From Desulfobacteraceae bacterium (GTDB taxonomy: Bacteria > Desulfobacterota > Desulfobacteria > Desulfobacterales > Desulfobacteraceae): DNA of 27,958 nucleotides. The DNA lies in assembly GCA_022712835.1 (NCBI GenBank), contig JAFLJU010000284.1, positions 1 through 27,958 of the forward strand, in the 5' to 3' direction. The notes beneath the pieces were generated by a model. The model was given only the letters and a program-made list of their open reading frames with translations. It ran no database searches and had not been told where the DNA came from. Positions 1-5,724 of the stretch are shown here, piece after piece (positions within the stretch are counted from its first letter, which is position 1; each line of letters begins with the position of its first letter). Both the position numbers and the translations under genes were made by a program.

Positions 1-111
1 TCCGGTATCGTCAAGACGCAATGTATTGATCGAACAGACCTGGTCCGTCCAGGTCCCCTGATCAGAGATGAAGATGGTATCATCAGAGGGTGTGAATACC
101 TCCTGATGTGA
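1..111 (+). CDS. possible 3' end of a gene, unknown product (partial)
   Basis: An open frame runs from the first base to a TGA at 109-111 and gives 36 residues ending in EYLLM. It stops 7 nt before a large palindrome at 119-148, as the genes ending at 3621 and 4327 also do, which supports it as a real gene end. The stretch is visibly richer in G and C than the rest of the window. The opposite strand is also open here and reads plausibly (it contains PSDDTIFISDQGTW), but has no good start. Strand and reality are uncertain. Confidence 0.35.
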   Translation, partial: SGIVKTQCIDRTDLVRPGPLIRDEDGIIRGCEYLLM

Positions 112-118
112 AAACGCC

Positions 119-148
119 TACCTACCTAGCTAGCTAACTAGGTAGGTA
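119..148 (+). terminator. 11-bp palindromic hairpin, possible terminator
   Basis: TACCTACCTAG at 119-129 pairs perfectly with CTAGGTAGGTA at 138-148. A run of T follows only about 20 nt later (168-175), so it is not a textbook intrinsic terminator. Similar TACC/GGTA palindromes occur at 3644-3682 and 4341-4371, always just after a gene end. Confidence 0.5.
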
Positions 149-151
149 TAT

Positions 152-198
152 GACTGTATGCGGTTATATTTTTTTAGTAGATTACTAATGTCACTATC
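152..198 (+). repeat. intergenic direct repeat, copy 1 (with 4375-4420)
   Basis: The 47 nt after the first palindrome match 4375-4420 with only a few differences and lie in the same place relative to a palindrome. A more diverged relative is at 3701-3736. This suggests duplication of a whole terminator-promoter spacer. Confidence 0.75.
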
Positions 199-233
199 TA
201 TTTATATTTACCTAGAAAATACCACTACATATC

Positions 234-260
234 TTAGGTATATATTATTATAGTAGTATA
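234..260 (+). promoter_or_regulatory. phage promoter-like element P1
   Basis: A variant of the window's recurring element, reading AGGTATATATTATTATAGTA. It lies about 55 nt before the first propeller gene and likely drives the three-gene propeller cassette. The core here is TATATTAT rather than TATATTAC. Confidence 0.55.
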
Positions 261-316
261 AGTAGCTAAGTATGACTCTTAGCTTAAGTATGTAATCTAA
301 TATAGGAGGATTTACA

Positions 317-1672
317 ATGGATGTGAATGAGAATAATGAACGTGGAAGTATGAGTGCACTTACTAGTGTATACGGTGGTACTAGTCATGACGTCTTCGAA
401 GGAGTAGCTATCGATACTAATAATGATATCATCTGCGTCGGGTATACTGCTAGTGAGGGTAGTGGAGATGATGATGCATTAGTAGTTAAGTTCAGTGGTA
501 GCGATCTCAGTATACTAGCTAGGAAAGTATACGGTGGTATTGGTACTGACTACTTCTGGGGAGTAGCTATCGATACTAATAATGATATCATCTGCGCAGG
601 GTATACTTATAGTGAAGGTAGTGGTAGTCCATCATACAGCAGTGCTTTAGTAGTTAAGTTCAGCGGTAGTGATCTTAGTATACTAGCTAGGAAAGTATAC
701 GGTGGAGCTGACACTGACTACTTCAATGGAGTAGTTACTGATGATAATAATGATATCATATGTGCTGGGAATACTTATAGTGAAGGTAGTGGCGGTGCCG
801 ATGCATTAGTAGTTAAGTTCAGTGGTAGCGATCTTAGTATACTAGCTAAGAAGATATACGGCGACATTAGTACTGACTACTTCTATGGAGTAGCTATCGA
901 TACTAATAATAACATCATATGTACTGGGTATACCACTAGTGAGGGTAGTGGAAATGTTGATACATTAGTAGTTAAGTTCAGTGGTAGCGATCTTAGTATA
1001 CTAGCTAGGAAAGTATATGGTGGAGATGACACTGACTACTTCTATGGAGTAGCTACTGATGCTAATAATGATATCGTCTGTGTCGGATATACCACTAGTG
1101 AGGGTAGTGGGGATGTTGATGCTTTAGTAGTTAAGTTCAGTGGTATTGATCTTAGTATACTATCTAGTAAGGTATACGGTGGTACTGAGGATGACTACTT
1201 CTTCGGAGTAGTAGTCGATACTAATAATAACATCATCTGTGCAGGGTATACTAAAAGTGAAGGTAGTGGTGGTACCGATATTTTAGTAGTTAAGTTCAGT
1301 GGTAGCGATCTTAGTATACTAGCTAAGAAAGTATACGGTGGTACTGGTGATGATATCTTATATGGAGTAGCTACCGATACTAATAATAACATCATATGTA
1401 CTGGGAATACATATAGTGAAGGTAGTGGTAGTCCGATATACAGCAGTGCATTAGTAGTTAAGTTACCTAGCGACATACCTGCTGGTACTTTCGTAGGTCC
1501 AGTATTCACTAACTTAACTCTTCAAGATAGTAACCTAACCTTAGCTGATAGTATTTTAACATTAGCTGATAGTAACCTAACCTTAGCAGATAGTAACCTA
1601 ACCTTAGCTGATAGTACATTAACCTTAACTGATAGTGATCTTACTCAAGAAGTCGACACTATGGAACTGTAG
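317..1672 (+). CDS. seven-bladed beta-propeller repeat protein with heptad tail (paralogue 1)
   Basis: This 451-residue protein begins MDVNENNERG. Seven consecutive blades of about 54 residues follow, each with the pattern VYGG-x-x-x-DYF-x-GVA-x-D-x-NNDIIC-x-GYT-x-SEGSG-x-ALVVKFSGSDLSILARK. Seven blades match a complete propeller. Residues about 399-447 are seven heptads of the form NLTLADS, then TMEL. There is no signal peptide or membrane segment. The start has a strong site (AGGAGG at 305-310). Two near-identical paralogues follow within 50 nt each. The blade repeats resemble SBBP/delta-60-type propeller repeats. A virion-surface or host-binding role is inference only. The near-identical blade DNA should favour recombination. 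Confidence 0.88.
   Translation: MDVNENNERGSMSALTSVYGGTSHDVFEGVAIDTNNDIICVGYTASEGSGDDDALVVKFSGSDLSILARKVYGGIGTDYFWGVAIDTNNDIICAGYTYSEGSGSPSYSSALVVKFSGSDLSILARKVYGGADTDYFNGVVTDDNNDIICAGNTYSEGSGGADALVVKFSGSDLSILAKKIYGDISTDYFYGVAIDTNNNIICTGYTTSEGSGNVDTLVVKFSGSDLSILARKVYGGDDTDYFYGVATDANNDIVCVGYTTSEGSGDVDALVVKFSGIDLSILSSKVYGGTEDDYFFGVVVDTNNNIICAGYTKSEGSGGTDILVVKFSGSDLSILAKKVYGGTGDDILYGVATDTNNNIICTGNTYSEGSGSPIYSSALVVKLPSDIPAGTFVGPVFTNLTLQDSNLTLADSILTLADSNLTLADSNLTLADSTLTLTDSDLTQEVDTMEL
1511..1657 (+). repeat. seven 21-bp coding repeats (xLTLADS heptads)
   Basis: These 147 nt encode seven heptads, mostly [N/I/T]LTLADS, ending in a diverged DLTQEVD. Several 21-bp units are identical or nearly so. The same tail, also seven heptads long, ends the next paralogue. 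A short beta-structured stalk or oligomerisation segment is possible. Confidence 0.85.
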
Positions 1673-1722
1673 TAATACATACATCCAACTAGTGTATGTA
1701 ATCTAATATAGGAGGATTTACA

Positions 1723-3087
1723 ATGGATGTGAATGAGAATAATGAACGTGGAAGTATGAGTGTACTTACTAGTGTATACGGTGGTACTAATCATGACGTC
1801 TTCGAAGGAGTAGTTACTGACTCTAAAGGTGATATCATCTGTGTCGGGTATACTAGTAGTGAAGGTAGTGGAGATGTTGATGCATTAGTAGTTAAGTTCA
1901 GTGGTAGCGATCTTAGTATACTAGCTAGGAAAGTATACGGTGGCACTGGCACTGACTACTTCAATGGAGTAGCTACTGACTCTAATAATGATATCATCTG
2001 TATTGGGATTACTGGTAGTGGTAGTGGTAGTCCGATATACAGCAGTGCATTAGTAGTTAAGTTCAGTGGTAGCGATCTCAGTATACTAACTAAGAAAGTA
2101 TACGATGATGATGTACATGACCGCTTCTATGGAGTAGCTACTGACTCTAATAATAATAATATCATCTGTACTGGGATTACTGGTAGTGAAGATAGTAGTG
2201 GTAATAATACATTAGTAGTTAAGTTCAGTGGTAATGATCTTAGTATACTAGCTAGGAAAGTATATGGTGGTACTAGTACCGACTACTTCTATGGAGTAGC
2301 TACCGATACTAATAATAACATCATATGTGCTGGGAATACTTATAGTGAAGGCGGTGGCAATAATGATGCATTAGTAGTTAAGTTCAGTGGTAGCGATCTT
2401 AGCATACTAGCTAGGAAAGTATACGGTGGCACTGGCACTGACCGCTTCTATGGAGTAGCTACCGATACTAGTGATGATATCGTCTGTGTTGGGATTACTA
2501 ATAGTGAAGGTAGTGGTAGTCCATCATATAACAGTGCATTAGTAGTTAAGTTCAGTGGTAATGATCTTAGTATACTAGCTAGAAAAGTATACGGTGGAGC
2601 TAGTGATGACTACTTCCGTGGAGTAACTACTGATGCTAATAATGATATCATCTGTGTCGGGTATACTAAAAGAGAAGGTAGTGATAGTCCTACATACAGA
2701 AGTACATTAGTAGTTAAGTTCAGTGGTAGTGATCTTATTATACTAGCTAGTAAAGTATATGGTGGAGCTGGTACTGATATATTCCATGGAGTAGTTACTA
2801 ATACTAACGGTGATATCGTGTGTGTTGGGAATACTTATAGTGAAGGCGGTGGTGGTACTGATGCGTTGGTAGTTAAGTTACCTAGTGATATACCTACTGG
2901 TACATTCACCAGTACCATACGCACTAACTCAACTCTCCAAGATAGTAACCTAACCTTAGCAGATAGCACTTTAACATTAGCTGATAGTAACCTAACCTTA
3001 GCAGATAATGATCTTACATTAACTGATAGTACATTAACCTTAGCAGATAGTGATCTTACTCAAGAATCTGATACTATGGAACTGTAG
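1723..3087 (+). CDS. seven-bladed beta-propeller repeat protein with heptad tail (paralogue 2)
   Basis: A 454-residue close paralogue of the upstream gene: same N-terminus (MDVNENNERG), seven blades, seven LTLADS-type heptads and the same TMEL end. The upstream sequence is copied too, since the stretch from 1694 through the ribosome-binding site (AGGAGG) into the coding region matches that from 288. Blades differ mainly in the loop after GYT/GIT and in the residues before and after the aromatic-Phe position. The longer loop type SPxYxS occurs in some blades of both genes in different positions, consistent with blade shuffling. Blade 3 carries an extra Asn in its NNN run. It is probably cotranscribed with its neighbours. 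Function unknown; adhesin or decoration protein is inference. Confidence 0.88.
   Translation: MDVNENNERGSMSVLTSVYGGTNHDVFEGVVTDSKGDIICVGYTSSEGSGDVDALVVKFSGSDLSILARKVYGGTGTDYFNGVATDSNNDIICIGITGSGSGSPIYSSALVVKFSGSDLSILTKKVYDDDVHDRFYGVATDSNNNNIICTGITGSEDSSGNNTLVVKFSGNDLSILARKVYGGTSTDYFYGVATDTNNNIICAGNTYSEGGGNNDALVVKFSGSDLSILARKVYGGTGTDRFYGVATDTSDDIVCVGITNSEGSGSPSYNSALVVKFSGNDLSILARKVYGGASDDYFRGVTTDANNDIICVGYTKREGSDSPTYRSTLVVKFSGSDLIILASKVYGGAGTDIFHGVVTNTNGDIVCVGNTYSEGGGGTDALVVKLPSDIPTGTFTSTIRTNSTLQDSNLTLADSTLTLADSNLTLADNDLTLTDSTLTLADSDLTQESDTMEL
2926..3072 (+). repeat. seven 21-bp coding repeats (LTLADS heptads), copy 2
   Basis: These 147 nt encode seven heptads from NSTLQDS to DLTQESD, equal in number to the tail at 1511-1657 but with a different order of unit variants. 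That order difference suggests unit exchange rather than simple point mutation. Confidence 0.85.
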
Positions 3088-3135
3088 TAATGTACACCTA
3101 ACTAGTGTATGTAATCTAATATAGGAGGCTTTACA

Positions 3136-3621
3136 ATGGATGTGAACGAGACTAATGAACGTGGAAACATAGCTGAGAAAGTATATGGTGGTACTGGTAT
3201 TGATAGGTTCTATGAGGTAGTTACCGACACTAATAATGACATCATCTGTGTCGGGTATACTGCTAGTGAAGATAGTAATTGTTGGTATGCATTAGTAGTT
3301 AAGTTTAGTGGTAGTGATTTGAGTATACTAGCTAGGAAGGTATACGGTGGTACTGGTACCGAATACTTCCATGGAGTTACTACTGATACTAATAATGATA
3401 TCATCTGCGCTGGGATTACTGGTAGTGATGATGCATTAGTAGTTAAGTTCAGCGGTACTGATCTTAGTATATTATCTAGTAAGGTATACGGTGGTAGTGG
3501 TGATGACTGCTTCAATGGAGTAACTACTGACTCTAATAATGATACCGTCTGTGTCGGGTACACTAGTAGTGATGGTGATGATGCATTAGTAGTTAAGTTT
3601 AGTGGTAATGATCCTACCTGA
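3136..3621 (+). CDS. short three-blade propeller paralogue, lacks the heptad tail
   Basis: This 161-residue paralogue keeps the N-terminus (MDVNETNERG) and the duplicated leader with AGGAGG, but has only three blades. It ends in FSGNDPT, at the point where another blade would start. The C-terminal LTLADS tail of the two upstream genes is absent. Three blades cannot close a seven-bladed propeller alone, so it may be a deletion product, may oligomerise, or may be a reserve of blade sequence for recombination. The frame is intact with normal codon use, so it is probably translated. A large palindrome follows directly. Confidence 0.78.
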   Translation: MDVNETNERGNIAEKVYGGTGIDRFYEVVTDTNNDIICVGYTASEDSNCWYALVVKFSGSDLSILARKVYGGTGTEYFHGVTTDTNNDIICAGITGSDDALVVKFSGTDLSILSSKVYGGSGDDCFNGVTTDSNNDTVCVGYTSSDGDDALVVKFSGNDPT

Positions 3622-3643
3622 GTAGTACTAGTAGTCAAGTACC

Positions 3644-3682
3644 TACCTACCTGCCTAGCTAAGTTAGCTAGGCAGGTAGGTA
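3644..3682 (+). terminator. 39-nt near-perfect palindrome, probable terminator of the propeller cassette
   Basis: TACCTACCTGCCTAGCTAA at 3644-3662 is followed, after one base, by its exact reverse complement at 3664-3682. A T-run occurs at about 3705-3711. The hairpin lies 22 nt after the third propeller gene. The T-run is displaced, so a structural or recombinational role is also possible. Confidence 0.6.
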
Positions 3683-3763
3683 TATTAGGTAGGTAACTAC
3701 TTATATTTTTTTACTAATTACTAAGGTTACTATCTATAGGTAGAAGTGCCATTTCAACAACTT

Positions 3764-3790
3764 TCAGGTATATATTAAGATAGTAGTATA
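3764..3790 (+). promoter_or_regulatory. phage promoter-like element P2
   Basis: The element reads CAGGTATATATTAAGATAGT, matching the recurring promoter-like motif except for AAG in place of ACT in its centre. It lies about 140 nt upstream of the orphan gene at 3929. The rest of the 307-nt gene-free stretch 3622-3928 holds the palindrome, a relative of the 152-198 repeat, and a hairpin near 3863-3902. Confidence 0.5.
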
Positions 3791-3862
3791 GGATATTAAG
3801 AGTAGTACCTAGTCTTTAGTTCCTAGGTTGAAAGGTAGGGAAATCAAAGAACGATGAGTTAG

Positions 3863-3902
3863 TGCGTAAACTTACCAGTACAACTACTGGGTTGATAACG
3901 CA
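3863..3902 (+). promoter_or_regulatory. leader hairpin before the orphan gene
   Basis: CCAGTA (3875-3880) pairs with TACTGG (3885-3890), and TGCGT (3863-3867) can pair with ACGCA (3898-3902) outside it. It ends 12 nt before the ribosome-binding site of the next gene, so it could affect translation. It does not belong to the GATACTACT-loop hairpin family. Confidence 0.4.
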
Positions 3903-3928
3903 TATAAGTACCTTAGGAGGGTATGAAT

Positions 3929-4327
3929 ATGAAATTTAAACAAGACGGATACGGTATAGTAATTAAAATGATCCAAGAAACATGTGGTATCGAAATCGAT
4001 ATCACATACGAAGATAGGAATCAAGTGATTCCTATCGAGCAGTTCTCTCCAGGATTAAGACGTGCCGACGTATTGTTAGAGGATGGTAAACTCTACTTAG
4101 TCGATAATAAGTTAGATTCAGATATAAGCACTGTTGTAAAGGTAGATATAGATTGTGTTGATTCACATCGTGTGGATCGACAGGATGTGAGTACAAAAGG
4201 GCGGCTGGAAATCGCAGCCGTTGGAGGTAACAAATGTTGCCTCAAGGAGGTTCAGTTTCAAAGATGCGTTAGTATGATACTAATTGAGTTCAGTGAAAAT
4301 GAACTAGGTAGTAACCCGCTAATCTGA
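3929..4327 (+). CDS. hypothetical protein, 132 residues
   Basis: I do not recognise the family. The protein begins MKFKQDGYG and contains RADVLLEDGKLYLVDNK, which looks beta-rich. It has no signal peptide or membrane segment. Two in-frame ATGs exist. The one at 3923 is only 1 nt from the AGGAGGG ribosome-binding site, while that at 3929 has a normal 7-nt spacing, so 3929 is chosen. The second half uses more G and C than the first (for example around 4195-4225), which may point to a chimeric origin. It appears to be a single-gene transcription unit between two palindromes. Confidence 0.65.
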   Translation: MKFKQDGYGIVIKMIQETCGIEIDITYEDRNQVIPIEQFSPGLRRADVLLEDGKLYLVDNKLDSDISTVVKVDIDCVDSHRVDRQDVSTKGRLEIAAVGGNKCCLKEVQFQRCVSMILIEFSENELGSNPLI

Positions 4328-4340
4328 ACTAATATATACC

Positions 4341-4371
4341 TACCTACCTAGCTAATGTAGCTAGGTAGGTA
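4341..4371 (+). terminator. 14-bp palindromic hairpin, probable terminator
   Basis: TACCTACCTAGCTA (4341-4354) pairs perfectly with 4358-4371 around a 3-nt loop, 13 nt after the orphan gene. A T-run follows about 20 nt later. It belongs to the same family as the hairpins at 119 and 3644. Confidence 0.6.
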
Positions 4372-4374
4372 GAT

Positions 4375-4420
4375 GACTGTATGTGGTTATATTTTTTAGT
4401 AGATTGCTAATGTTACTATC
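4375..4420 (+). repeat. intergenic direct repeat, copy 2 (with 152-198)
   Basis: Near-identical to 152-198. It opens the 344-nt gene-free stretch 4328-4671. From about 4421 to 4545 the sequence is richer in G and C than its surroundings and resembles neither flanking repeat. Promoter P3 and a hairpin leader follow. Confidence 0.75.
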
Positions 4421-4545
4421 CATGATGACTCTCAAAGTACCCTACCTGTATAGAGATATACGTGAAGCTGTTTTCAGAGCTAAAATGGCGACACCAGCTC
4501 TTGTAAACGTGGGATGCTTGAAGCGTTCTAACGTAACTATGTATT

Positions 4546-4570
4546 TCAGGTATATATTACTATAGTAGAG
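4546..4570 (+). promoter_or_regulatory. phage promoter-like element P3
   Basis: A full match to the recurring element: TCAGGTATATATTACTATAG followed by TAGAG. It contains TATATTAC, the early-promoter core reported for phiKZ. It lies about 100 nt before the gene at 4672 and likely drives 4672-7889. Confidence 0.7.
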
Positions 4571-4645
4571 ATACATCAGATACAACCAGATGTACCTCTA
4601 CTGATCTCTGATTAGTAAGCATATCAGATACTATATATTAAATAC
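4568..4645 (+). repeat. leader stem-loop repeat
   Basis: GAGATACATC (4568-4577) pairs with GATGTACCTC (4589-4598), one mismatch, around a loop containing GATACAACC. A second stem, TACTGATC with GATTAGTA, follows around TCT, and then a half copy with ATCAGATACT. Related leaders lie before 11736, 16835, 21483, 24003 and 26215. Confidence 0.7.
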
Positions 4646-4671
4646 ACTACATTCCTTTAGGAGGGAAACTT

Positions 4672-5262
4672 ATGATCAAATTAAATGCAACAGTAGGGTT
4701 AGGTCAATTGGTTGGCTTATCTGGTACTGATGAGTTACTGGGTCAGATTAACAATTCACTGAGTAATAGTAACTTCTTCAACTCAATCGATGATATCTTA
4801 ACTAAGGGGCGTCAGTTATATGTAACTAATATAATCAACCCTATTAAAGCTATTGGTAATACTATCAAGAATCAGATAGCTGGATTCATTGTCACTAATG
4901 AGATAATGGTAATAGATACTGAAGACACATTAGCTAATGTTCCATCAGTGATGCATCTACCCATATTACAATATAAACCTATACGTGATCTATATGACGA
5001 AGGTAGGATCTTTGGATTTGGAGCTGACTTCATACCAGATGGTGACCCATATGGTAGACTCATATCTAATGGAGCTGTAGAAGATGTAGCTGAAGCTATG
5101 GATAAGGAAGGTTACATTGAACATAAATATAGATTTGAATCTACTGACCCTATATTAACATTCGGTGAGTTAGATAAGATCTGCGCTACTAGAGAATTTG
5201 TAGATAAGATATTAAGCGAGACTAATTTCGATCCTACAGATATGCCTAACGATAAGGGCTAA
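4672..5262 (+). CDS. hypothetical protein, 196 residues
   Basis: I do not recognise the family. The N-terminal 75 residues are rich in Gly, Asn, Ile and Leu and may be helical (LGQLVGLSGTDELLGQINNS). The rest is acidic and mixed, with DGDPYGRLISNGAVEDVAEAMDKEGY. No clear signal peptide is seen, but residues about 60-78 are moderately hydrophobic. The start is fixed by the shared 17-nt ribosome-binding module at 4651-4667 (contains TTAGGAGGGAA). It is first in a probable operon with the ligase. The same module precedes both RNA polymerase genes, which suggests similar expression control. Confidence 0.8.
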   Translation: MIKLNATVGLGQLVGLSGTDELLGQINNSLSNSNFFNSIDDILTKGRQLYVTNIINPIKAIGNTIKNQIAGFIVTNEIMVIDTEDTLANVPSVMHLPILQYKPIRDLYDEGRIFGFGADFIPDGDPYGRLISNGAVEDVAEAMDKEGYIEHKYRFESTDPILTFGELDKICATREFVDKILSETNFDPTDMPNDKG

Positions 5263-5272
5263 ACTTATATTC

Positions 5273-5308
5273 ATATCACCAGTACTGATTTCATAGTACT
5301 GGTGATAT
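5273..5308 (+). promoter_or_regulatory. 14-bp perfect hairpin just before a ribosome-binding site
   Basis: ATATCACCAGTACT (5273-5286) pairs perfectly with 5295-5308 around an 8-nt loop. There is no T-run after it. The GGAG of the next gene begins 2 nt later. It could be an RNA-processing or stability element, or an attenuator, rather than a terminator. Confidence 0.65.
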
Positions 5309-5321
5309 ATGGAGAATAGAT

Positions 5322-5723
5322 ATGAATACAGTAATACCTACATTAAAGACAGAAGTCAGTTATCTGACTAGTCCGATTGATATCGTGAAGCATGTATTAC
5401 AACATTACTTTCATGCTCCTAAGAGTATCAATGATACATTCGCTGATAGTGCAATATCTTTTCGTCATGATGATGCTACATCTGGTGCTGATCCAGCTGC
5501 ACTGACACTGAAAGTCACTAATGTACTCACTGATACGTTCTCTAAGTATTTTCCATCAGCTACTACTATCGATGTAGATGTGAATTATATTCGAATAGAT
5601 GATGTCAGATATGATATCGTATTAGATATCATAGTAGTGATAGATGGAGTACCATATACATTTGAAGAAAGCTACACTACTGATGATGAAGGACATCTGA
5701 CATATAAGTATAAAGGTGAGTGA
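5322..5723 (+). CDS. hypothetical protein, 133 residues
   Basis: I do not recognise the family. Residues about 60-125 are likely beta strands (TTIDVDVNYIRIDDVRYDI, then a segment ending DGVPYTFEESY). The pattern faintly recalls small baseplate wedge proteins, but this is too weak to name. The start follows GGAG at 5311-5314. Its stop codon (5721-5723) is separated by one base from the ATG of the ligase gene, implying translational coupling. Confidence 0.8.
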   Translation: MNTVIPTLKTEVSYLTSPIDIVKHVLQHYFHAPKSINDTFADSAISFRHDDATSGADPAALTLKVTNVLTDTFSKYFPSATTIDVDVNYIRIDDVRYDIVLDIIVVIDGVPYTFEESYTTDDEGHLTYKYKGE

Positions 5724-5724
5724 T

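Noticed and set aside
1195..3638. Open frames on the minus strand within the propeller genes
   Set aside because: They mirror the repeated + strand blades, have no ribosome-binding sites and recur in each paralogue as a result of the repeat composition.
4383..4565. 60-codon open frame beginning MVIFFSRLLMLL
   Set aside because: It starts inside a non-coding repeat also found at 152-198, has no ribosome-binding site and runs through promoter-like element P3. Only its middle (about 4421-4545) looks at all coding.
5716..5724. GTG start three codons upstream for the ligase
   Set aside because: The GGTGA ribosome-binding site overlaps this GTG and is well placed for ATG at 5725.
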